Source: Gymnorhina tibicen
Taxonomy: Eukaryota; Chordata; Aves; Passeriformes; Artamidae
NCBI GenBank assembly: GCA_013399875.1
Contig: VXAZ01018984.1
Coordinates: 10,157,162-10,221,161, forward strand
Reading direction: 5' to 3'
DNA length: 64,000 nt
Program-made: the position numbers and the translations under genes
The notes under the pieces: model-generated
The model's database searches: none
What the model saw: only the letters and a program-made list of their open reading frames with translations
Told to the model about the DNA's origin: nothing
In this document: positions 26,845 through 35,500 of the stretch, one piece after another
Layout of the letters: every line of letters starts with the position of its first letter
Numbering within the stretch: position 1 is the stretch's first letter

Positions 26845-29540
26845 GTCCAATTAGATTCCAGGGTCAGTGGAATCAAGTGTGGATTGAAATTTAGATCTTA
26901 ACAATAGTACACATCCACCATTTCCATAAATATAAAAAAGCACAGAGAACAATTAAAAAAGTCTCTTGGAACTAAAAGTCAGCCTAAAACTGTCTTCCCA
27001 AAGTAAGGGGGAAAGAAGGCAAAATAGTTTTTGCCTTTTGTGAAGCAGGGCGGCCTACTTTGACCTTTTGCACCATACCTTTGACATCATTCTACATGGA
27101 AGCCAAAGGGAGAAGGAGGCATTGTTTGTTTGCTTGCTTCGAGTACAGAAAAATGTTCTCTGTTACCTCATATTACAGCTTTATGCTTTATCAAGACAAG
27201 ACCAGAACGGCTTATGAAAAGGCAGTGTCTATTGCAGCAGCCGCCAGCCGAGACAGGCAGCACACAGAGCACGGGGTGCTTCAGCACCGGCAGAATGGCA
27301 GCGGAGCCAGAGCACAGGTGTGCGTACAACCAGCAGCACGGCAGCTGAGCAGTGCAAAGGGAAACACAACACTGAGTTCCAGCTTTAGATTTAGACGCAT
27401 TTGTGCCTATTGGTTCTCTGCTCCGAAATATTATTTTGGTGACTGCCCAATGAGCTTTCCTTTTCCACGACAGCATAGTAGCCTCATAAAATAAGCTTTT
27501 CTGAACAAACGTTTCCAGAGTATTTACCAATTTTAACACTGAATTTCTAAAAGAAATTAAGCCTGCAAATATATCTAGAATATTAATTATGCATAGACTC
27601 AGCAGATAATATTGTCTTCTACAACCGTTTGAAACACATACTTAGGCAAGAATACGTTACCTGGGGTGGTGCAAGCCTGAGCTGTATCTCCTAAAAAGCA
27701 TACTGTCACCTTTAGTCACAACTACAGACACAGCATTGGAGTGCAACTTTCCCATATTCATTATCCTAATAATTCTGTTGTGGTTTTTAAGGCATGAAAT
27801 ACCTGACCAGCACAAAACAGAAAGGTCTGGTAATTTATTTTGCCCCTATTCTGTGGCATTTAAAGCCTCAGATTCTTTGTAATAACTTGAGTTTAAGTAG
27901 CAAGTACAATCATTCCTCACATAATTTCAGCAGATCTATAATATTCCTCTATTCAAAGCACTGACAATTTTCTTGTCAAAATCATTGCTCTTCCAACTCA
28001 GTTCTCTTTATTTTTAGTCCATTGCTTTATTATGCAGAATAGAGAGTATTTTCTTTGTTTACATTAACATTTGAAAAGGTTGTGTTAAAACCACTATATC
28101 ATAATGCTCAGATAGAAGGTCTAACAAGGTGTGCTATATATCTCCCTGTTTGCAAGATCCTGGAAAGTGTCATGGGGTTAATATGATGACCTCTTCATCA
28201 CTTCAATCTATTTACAATGACTACATTAGTGGCTATTTTTGATCATCACTTTCTGTAAACAACCAACTGAATTTGCAATTTTCATTTACAGCTTTTCTTC
28301 AATAACCCAGTTACTGAAGGGTTTGCTATTACTTCAGTAAAAACATTAACACGTATTCAACAAGACTATCTGCCTATGTTTTCACTTCAAATCAGGAGAG
28401 ACATGGTAATAAATGCAGGCTCTCTCATAAAGAGATTACAATATTCTAAAGAAACTACTAAATTCTCATAAAGTGCTTGGTCTTTGTGAATTTCAAGAAG
28501 TTTATCCAGGAACACAAATGAGACAATCAGTGTTTTGCAAAAGAGGAAGTCTGCAAGCAAGGGCCACACATCAAGCAAGTGGCAGAGTGGGTAATACACA
28601 ATTATATTTTTTCAGGCTTTCAGATTAGCATTCCCACAGTACAAAGCCTTTGGCCCATTCAGTTACAACAGAGGCACACCTGCCACCATGCAGAAGCTAT
28701 GCTGCATCAGCCTCAGGAACACAGGAATAAGAAAAAGACTAGTTACAGAAAGCCTAAAACATAACCACTTCCCCACTTGCACCATCCCCACATTCACCTG
28801 CAGAGAATAAAATGAAGGAAATGACAGGATATAGAGCTTCTGACAGACTGACAGTGTCTGAAAGAGCAAGTTAACATGGCTGTGTATATTCTACCATAAT
28901 TTCCCTCTCTCAGTCCAAGGACACAGCACACAAGTGTTCCTCACACTACTTGCTCCCTGCTGAAAAATATCCATGTTCACAGCAACATATGCCCAGCAGA
29001 GTCAAAACAAAAAAACAGACAAGGGAAAAGAACCATGGCAAACTCAACAACCAAAAACTGAGCCAAGAGTACAATCAGAACAGCTCTGTAGGGTCAGAAT
29101 ACTACAAAGCTTGCTACCGTTCATCTGCAGGGGTCGGTTTGGGACCAAGTAAATACTGACGTAAAACCACAGTTAGCTTCACTCTCACAGCATATCTTCT
29201 TGTTTAAGACAAGGTATTACAGTATAAAAGTGGACTTAATCAGAACTCCCATCCTTTCAAAACATCTTCTTCAGGTATCTTTATTTTCCAGGAACACAGA
29301 CCTGAGGTTAGCTATGGATACCTGCTAGCCACATAACCACCGTCCTCTGTTCTCGCCAAGGGGACAATCAGAAGCTCAGCAGTGCTCAGGAGGTGTCTCT
29401 CCTCTATTCCTCCCTACCTTCATCCATAACCTTCAAGGTGGTGTTGGGGCTTTTTTCCCCAATTCTCCTTTCTAGTCCAAACAAGCCACTATACGGGATA
29501 TGTATTCAACTTGCTTCCAAAGCCCCTCAAAAACACATCT

Positions 29541-29620
29541 ACACTATCTGGGTTCGATCCAGAGCTAGACTCAAGTATCCTGGTGGGTCCTTCCAACTCA
29601 GAATATTCTGTGAATCTGTG
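29541..29620 (+). mobile_element. CR1 3' tail, possibly of a tRNA-headed SINE
   Basis: CTAGACTCAAGTATCCTGGT, then GGGTCCTTCCAACTCAGAAT and ATTCTGTGAATCTGTGA, is a clear CR1 3' terminus with its stem and 8-bp-type tail repeats. Directly before it, TCTGGGTTCGATCCAGA at 29547-29563 can fold into a 5-bp stem with a GTTCGAT loop, which is the shape of a tRNA T arm with a Pol III B-box. An A-box further upstream is not convincing. It may be a worn CR1-mobilised SINE, or only a CR1 copy with a chance B-box. Confidence 0.75.
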
Positions 29621-30638
29621 AAGCTGGGTTTGTGCTTGTTTCTCATTGCTGTGCGGAATACCTCACGGAAAGAGGAGAACTGTACGTGTAAGAGCCTTCA
29701 CCTCACTTTAACAGTTTTATGCAGTGAGAAGACCTCATCACTCACACGTGTGTGAGAAGGCTCACCCCCTCCCCCTCTGTGGTTATGAAATTTGGCATGA
29801 GCATCCAAAAACAGCTGCTCCTCTTTCAAATCCAACACATCGAGAAGATGCTAGAAGTACTGTTACAGGCAGGTTACATGTCACTGTACAGTTCTGCCTA
29901 CTCTACAGCCGGTGGGGAATGGTGCAACAAGACACTGTGCAGGCCTATCAAGCAGCACAGCCAGGAATCCCAACAAATGTCCAAACAGGCCTCCTACGGG
30001 CTTGCACTTTAGGGATGGGTGGAAATACCGTTTCCTCCCTCCTCCATCCTATTATTGCTACTACTACTATGTGTTAATAGCTAATCATAATAAACCTGTG
30101 CCATACACAACTTCATCATTGTGAAATCATAAAACAGCACTGTGCAGAGAACCTGAGCTGTGATTCTTTCTATTATTTGCATCTAACAGGGATTGGCAGC
30201 GTGAAAACATGCAGATCAATTCATTCTCCAGGCCTGGGTGCCTGGTTGCTCCGTTCCTCTCCCACCACAAAGCAGAGGTGGGGGAAGGAAGAAGGGAACA
30301 GGGAAAAAGGACAAGACAGGGAAGGAAGAAGAAGGCACTAAACCTGCTTCGTACTTACAACAAAAGCAATTAGGAGGGCCGGAGGGGAAGAGGAACTGGC
30401 ACCCCCGGGAGGTAGAGGAATGCAGCACCACAACTTGCCCGGGGAAGGGCTGACCGGGGCGAGCGGGTCGGAGGCGGCGGCACCCCGGCCTCGCACCCGC
30501 ACCCCATCCAAAATCCCCCCGCCGCCTCACGCCGGGCTGTCACACGTCCATGTCGGTCCTGGCCGTGCCCAGCCCGGGAGCGGTGGCGGCCGGGGAGGAG
30601 AAGGAAGCAGAGGAAGACACAAAAACGGCCCCACTTAC

Positions 30639-30719
30639 CCAGAAAATGACATTGAAGCCGAAGATGAAATATTTGATGCAACAACTGACTTCAGGCCCCT
30701 TGTAGTGCTTTCCAGACAT
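30639..30719 (-). CDS. TSPAN5: TSPAN5 coding exon 1 (N-terminus of tetraspanin-5)
   Basis: Read on the minus strand, ATG at 30719-30717 opens 27 codons that begin MSGKHYKGPEVSCCIKYF and end NVIFW, followed directly by a GTAAGT donor at 30638-30633 (phase 0). From memory this equals the start of vertebrate TSPAN5: a short cytoplasmic N-tail with membrane-proximal cysteines (residues 13-14, usual palmitoylation sites in tetraspanins) and the start of TM1. TSPAN5 is a four-pass membrane protein of the TspanC8 group; it binds the metalloprotease ADAM10 and helps its exit from the endoplasmic reticulum, affecting Notch cleavage. The start is supported by A at -3 (AGGATGT). The remaining exons, including the large extracellular loop, are outside the window on the left. 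The identity is very secure because the match is full-length for the exon and the donor falls at its end. Confidence 0.97.
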
Positions 30720-30732
30720 CCTCTGCGCTCAT
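30691..30732 (-). other. Short upstream ORF overlapping the TSPAN5 start
   Basis: On the minus strand an ATG at 30732-30730 lies 13 bases before the TSPAN5 ATG, in another frame. It encodes 13 codons (MSAEDVWKALQGA) and stops at TGA 30693-30691, inside TSPAN5 codons 9-10. Its start context is weak (T at -3, A at +4), so leaky scanning to the main ATG is expected. Whether it is translated cannot be told from sequence. Confidence 0.5.
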
Positions 30733-30951
30733 GAAGACGCTTTGCTCGCAGCCAGGGTGAGAACCAAAGGGGGGAAGGGGGGAGGGAGAGGAATGTGGGG
30801 AATAAAAACAAAAACAAAAAAAAACCAAAAGGGAGGAAGACTAGGAGGAGGCGTCTGGGAAGACTGGAAGGAGGGTGGGAGCAAGACTATGAGGAGAGGT
30901 CCGGGGGCGGCGCGGCGGGCAGAGCTCAGGGCCGGCTCCGCGCCGCGAGGA

Positions 30952-31245
30952 NNNNNNNNNNNNNNNNNNNNNNNNNNNNNNNNNNNNNNNNNNNNNNNNN
31001 NNNNNNNNNNNNNNNNNNNNNNNNNNNNNNNNNNNNNNNNNNNNNNNNNNNNNNNNNNNNNNNNNNNNNNNNNNNNNNNNNNNNNNNNNNNNNNNNNNNN
31101 NNNNNNNNNNNNNNNNNNNNNNNNNNNNNNNNNNNNNNNNNNNNNNNNNNNNNNNNNNNNNNNNNNNNNNNNNNNNNNNNNNNNNNNNNNNNNNNNNNNN
31201 NNNNNNNNNNNNNNNNNNNNNNNNNNNNNNNNNNNNNNNNNNNNN
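30952..31245. other. Assembly gap (294 N)
   Basis: A run of N lies in the GC-rich TSPAN5 5' region. The last 25 bases before it (30927-30951) recur with one mismatch just after it at 31263-31287 (offset 336). The gap therefore sits in a tandemly duplicated GC-rich segment, or the two contig ends overlap and the gap size is arbitrary. Confidence 0.99.
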
Positions 31246-31360
31246 CGGCGGCGGGAAGACCCCAGGGCCGCCTCCGCGCCGCGAGGAGAGGCAGGAGCGG
31301 CGCGTCGGCGGGTCGGCTCCGACTTGCCGGGCGCCGGGGATGGCCGGCGAGCAGCTCCCA

Positions 31361-31380
31361 CCTCCTCCTCCTCCTCCTCT
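31361..31380. repeat. (TCC)n trinucleotide repeat
   Basis: About six to seven CCT/TCC units lie in the CpG island. On the transcript strand they read as GGA/GAG repeats in the presumed TSPAN5 leader. Confidence 0.8.
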
Positions 31381-31535
31381 TCTCCCGCATGGAGGAGGCC
31401 CGGCTGCTCGCGGCGGGAGGCAGGAGAGAGCGACAAGGAGCGGGGCGGCCGCCGGGAAAAGCGCCGCCGGGGCAGGATCGGCCCGGGCAGAGGCCGAAGC
31501 CGCGCGCCCCCTCAGCGCCACGGGCCGCCGCGCGC

Positions 31536-31620
31536 GCCCCGCCCCGCCCCGCGGCGTGATTGGCACCGCTCCCCGCCAATCCGACCGCGAGAAGGCCGAG
31601 GGCGCGGGGGGTGGGGCGGG
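31536..31620. promoter_or_regulatory. TSPAN5: Core promoter motif cluster: GC boxes and paired CCAAT boxes
   Basis: Three joined GCCCC units at 31536-31552 give overlapping GC boxes (GGGGCGGGGC on the minus strand), the usual SP/KLF sites. ATTGG at 31559-31563 is a CCAAT box on the minus strand and CCAAT at 31576-31580 lies on the plus strand, 12 bases further on. GGGGCGGG follows at 31613-31620. No TATA box is evident. GC and CCAAT boxes without TATA are typical of CpG-island promoters; the opposite CCAAT pair allows transcription in both directions. The minus-strand start serving TSPAN5 should lie somewhat left of this cluster. Confidence 0.65.
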
Positions 31621-32167
31621 AGCAGCCCTGAGGCTCCGCCCGGCCCGGGCGTGCCAGGCTGAGGGGGCTCTATCCCGCCATTCTTCCAGCCTTCCATCCT
31701 TCCGTGCCTGCGCTCCGACGGCCCGCGGTGACACAGGCCGGGGAATGCCGAGACAGCGAGGACTGGCCGCGCCTGGCACGGAGAACACCGCTCCGCAGCG
31801 GGAGAGCTGCCAGGCGGGCAGCACCGGTTCTAGGCTGGCTGCGGTAATGAGAAGGAGCAAGACCATAATTGCACCGTGGAGGTTGTTCTCAATGGGCGCC
31901 GTCAGATCGCCTCCCACATGATCTCGTATGCGCCACACGCTCAGGAACACATGAAGAACCATTTCACAATGATTGCTAGAGTTTATCTTTTAACATCCCC
32001 TGAGTTTATATTGAACCTGACAGCTATAAAGTTATATGGCTTACTTGTATTCATATGCTGTTTGGGATTCAGAGTGCACATAGTCTGGCATTAACAGCAT
32101 AATTAATAGATTTTCTTTGCTGTAGAATGTCGTTATTTCAATGGATCAAGCCTTCAAAGTTTCCCGG

Positions 32168-32556
32168 TCCGGCTCCAAGAGAGAGGCTGGGGAACAGGAG
32201 GCTCAGGGTGACCTTATCCCTCTGTACAGCTCTCTGAAAGAAGGGCGTGCCAAGTGAGGGTCGGCCTCCTCCCACACAGCCGGTGACAGGATGTGAGGAA
32301 GTGGCCTCAAGCTGTGCCAGGGGAGGTTTAGGTTGGACATTAGGAGGAATTCCTTCACAAAAAGGGTTGTTAAACATTGGAATGGGCTGCCCAGGGAGGT
32401 AGGTGGTGAAGTCACCGCCCCTAGAGGTGTTTAAGGAAAGACTAGATTGTTGCACTTAGTGCCACGGTCTGGTTGACAAGGTTGGGATTGGTTAAAGTCG
32501 GACTCGGTCTTGGAGGTCTTTTCCAACCTAATTGATTCTGTGTTTATGTGATTCTG
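32168..32556 (+). mobile_element. CR1 LINE 3' fragment (~390 bp)
   Basis: The sequence follows the avian CR1 3' region in order: the GGCTCAGGGTGACCTTAT segment, GGTTTAGGTTGGACATTAGG with AATTCCTTCAC, GGAATGGGCTGCCCAGGGAG, GAGGTGTTTAAGGAAAGACT, GGCACTTAGTGCC-like sequence, then GTCTTGGAGGTCTTTTCCAA and a GATTCTGTGTTTATGTGATT tail. It covers the last part of ORF2 and the 3' UTR, without any intact frame. The copy is 5'-truncated and moderately diverged. It lies only about 350 bases beyond the edge of the TSPAN5 CpG island. Confidence 0.95.
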
Positions 32557-35500
32557 CAAGTACAACTCTTAATTCAATAGATGGAAGACTTCTTTATAAT
32601 AAATTACATTTCCCATCTCTACAGGATTGCAAGGTAGCACACTTCAGAAGCATGATCCTGATAGAACTATGGAAGACAGTTTTGGTTCAAGATCACATCA
32701 TATCGGTTATGGGGCCTTGTCTTGAGTCTTTTTTGAGAGCGAAGAGAAATATTTGTCTGTCACATCTGGTAGATGTTGAGAAGAAAAAGCATCTGCTGAA
32801 ATGGATCCATGAAAACAAGCAATGTTTCTGGTAAATGAGAAATTAATGCAACACATCTGTACGCTTTAACTGTGACTGTATAGTTTATCACATGAATGTT
32901 ATACCTGTGTCTATTGTTAACACTGTCTTTGCAAGACCATCCATGGCAAGAGGGTAGAAAACGGTGACTAATTAGTAATGCACATGGTCTGTACCAGTGG
33001 ATAAAGGCACACCACCACTTACAGTAGGGTATGGTAGTAATGTATTATATTAAGGTGCTGTTTTTACAAGTGGCTTTAAATATTGGTGACAACTTGTACA
33101 ACAATTTTTAACTTTACTGTCAGCACGCTCGTAATATCATGTGTTGGCACCCTTTAGCATTTTAATGCTTCACAGGCAGGAGCAACATATTGCAGAATAA
33201 TATTTATTATGATAAATTCAGTAACAACATCAGATGTTTTACCTGTTAATCCATTGATTCGCAACAACTCAAAAAGAAATGCAGCCTACATCATTTATAG
33301 CATCATATTACATGAGTTCACTTGCTTTCTCAATTGAACGTATCATTGCCAAGAGTCTTTTTAAAGCCAAAAGCATTTCACATTGTCCCATCATCTGATC
33401 AGTTTAAGGATGTCTGTTTTTAAGGGTTAGATTGCTCACTTGAAGAGGGTATTGAACACAGAACCCTGCTCTTTTTAATTCACTTTGTGTGTAATAAACA
33501 AGCAGATAGCAAAGGCAGCAGAACAGCTTTGATGTAGGTAATTGATCTTTCAGAGTGCCAGCTGTAGCAGAGCCTTCTGCACCTGCAGCAGCCTCTCTGC
33601 TTTGCAAATACATTTTGCCTTCTGTCCTAAACAAACAGGGATAAAAAAAATCCCTGTCCTTCGGCTTTGTGCCATCTCTTGTGGATTGCTTCTTACGTGC
33701 TTTGGCCACCTAGGCCTGGAAGCTGAGCAAGATGACTGTGACAGCACTTTAAATTCACTGTTAGTTACCAGTCAACACTGAATTCTACTGTGATGTTTTG
33801 GCACAAAAGCCTGAGGCGATACTAAGCAGGAGCAGTATTACCTTTTCTTGCAGAAGGGCAAGACAGTTATTCAAATTCCATCAGTTCATAATTCATCTGA
33901 CAAGGCACAGGAGTACTAATGGGCGGTATTTCAATGACAAAGCTGGTTCTAGCAGCACAGTGCTTCATAACACCAGGAATACTTTGATTTGCTAATGGCA
34001 TTGAGAAAAAGTCCCATCCATATGACTAAATCTACTTCCTATCTCTAAGATGTAGATATAAATGGACTTCTTCTGACTAAAGACTGGCCAACTCTAATAC
34101 TAATAAGTATGGCATGTTTGAGAAGTTCATATCTTAAAAGAGGTATAGTTGCAGACTCTGAAATTCTTACTTCCCACCAAGTAAAGAGTCCTCATCCCAA
34201 TTCCTCGAATCAATCATTCCTTAGATCCAGTACTTCTGTCTTTGTGTCAGCTCCTGTTTTTTGATCTATGAAGTCTTTGACATTTTCCAGGGACAAAGAA
34301 ATGCAAGCAGGAGTGACTTGAGAAGAGAAATGGCAGAGCAGCACAGTGAAGGCTGTAGTTCCGTGAGTTATCCCATTGCCAATCTCACCTTCTGCCACAT
34401 GCACTGAGATAAAGAGCTGTGGTCTAAGAGAAGTTCAGTGTCTGTGTCCGTAAGTCTAGCTATTTCCTAGACACTCCATTGGGAATTCATAGGATAGCAA
34501 TCTTTTTCCATGGGGAAACCGTAGAGCTTTCTGACAGAGAAGATTTATAGGGTCACAGCTATTATCTACCTCAGGATATTTTTCAATCTAAATAGCATAC
34601 TAGCTCATAATGCCATTTGTGTTCATTTTCTAGTTTTGTAACCTAAACATAAAAACACTTTGTCTTCTGCATAGCAAAAGTGTGAGCACTGATGAGGGGA
34701 TATTGTTTAGGTTTAGAAGGATTCTGAGATAAGACTTTTAGGACTAAACTCAAGTAGTGGTACAAGTTGTACTGGCCTTGGTGGAAGTGCATGCTCTGCC
34801 CCAGATGTGAATATTACTTCAGCCTCCCTCAAGAATAACAAGTGCAAGTACTGACTAATTACTGTTATGGGTAACAGTGGTGAGTATTGAGCTGCTTTTT
34901 CATATGAAACTTAGCTCTCAGTACTGGATAATAGTATCATCTTGCAGGACCAACCCAACATCATTGTAATGTGATAACAACAACAGTGTTGCTAGGATGA
35001 CTCACAAAGCATGAAGCATGTCCATACATCTACAGGGTTAGAGGCCAGAAACTGAAGCTAAGGCATACCAAATAACAACAAATGACCAGCTTCATTGTGT
35101 CTGATTCTACTTTCTCAAGAAAATGTGTATCTGAGCCTTTATTTCTTTTTGTGTCAGGCACCTTGAGCTGCTGCCTCTGCACCTTGTGAGAGGAAGGGGT
35201 GGGAGTGGTGGCACACTTCCTGCCCATGCTGTGCAGGCAGGGGCAAAGGACCGGCTGGGGCTGCGGCTGCACCACGGTGCTGCTTGTGGCAAACATCCTG
35301 ACACACAGCTCTGTAGTGGGTGCTGTGCCTCAACAAGCCCCTGTTCTGGAGTTTTTTACAGAGCTCTCTCTTATCAGGAATTATCCCTGACAAGTCTATA
35401 CAACGGTGAAGCAGGAATAGTATGACGTACCTGGTCCATAGCTCACCGTCACACAGTGGCTGCAGGTGTGGTTCCAAGCACTCATACAACCAAACTGGCT

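Larger units (their letters stand above)
1..30638 (-). other. TSPAN5: TSPAN5 intron 1 (5' part, continues beyond window)
   Basis: Exon 1 of TSPAN5 ends at 30639 with a GTAAGT donor read on the minus strand at 30638-30633. I looked on the minus strand for the next tetraspanin coding segment (first extracellular loop and TM2, with residues such as WAWNEKG and GALRENT) and saw none down to position 1. The whole stretch is therefore treated as intron 1; a very long first intron is usual for this gene. The sequence is A/T-rich and non-coding, with scattered CR1 tails, microsatellites and A/T runs listed separately. Between those I see no exon with splice signals, no tRNA or rRNA gene and no intact transposon. 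The many 60-144 codon open frames have no recognisable domain and are best read as chance. Confidence 0.85.
30720..31500 (-). other. TSPAN5: TSPAN5 5' untranslated region (extent inferred)
   Basis: The sequence between the start codon and the GC/CCAAT boxes near 31.54-31.58 kb should hold the 5' leader. Near the ATG the transcript strand is strongly pyrimidine-rich: the plus strand shows GGGGGGAAGGGGGGAGGG at 30769-30786 and long G/A stretches to about 30900. Further up it is GC-rich, with a (TCC)n run at 31361-31380, and it is broken by the N gap. The transcription start is not directly visible; the right limit here is an estimate from promoter motifs. No splice acceptor was recognised between the promoter and the ATG, but the gap could hide one. 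Confidence 0.5.
30400..31820. promoter_or_regulatory. TSPAN5: CpG island over the TSPAN5 5' end
   Basis: G+C and CpG frequency rise abruptly from about 30.4 kb and fall again near 31.8 kb; much of 31246-31660 is nearly pure G+C with very many CpGs, while flanking DNA is A/T-rich and CpG-poor. The island holds TSPAN5 coding exon 1 on the minus strand and, to its right, the presumed promoter. It includes the N gap. Such islands mark broadly active vertebrate promoters. Confidence 0.9.

Noticed and set aside
27060..27494. 144-codon plus-strand open frame across the CAG-rich patch
   Set aside because: The length is explained by local GC richness; no domain and no splice support. Kept only as a possible regulatory patch.
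29547..29563. B-box considered as part of a functional tRNA gene
   Set aside because: No cloverleaf can be drawn: acceptor, D and anticodon arms are missing, and the sequence runs directly into a CR1 tail.
30729..31436. Long minus-strand frame (235 codons) through the TSPAN5 leader and the N gap
   Set aside because: It depends on the arbitrary gap length staying in frame; 98 of its codons are N. GC-rich DNA is poor in stop codons, so long frames are expected. It stops at 30729-30731, before the TSPAN5 ATG, so it does not extend the protein.
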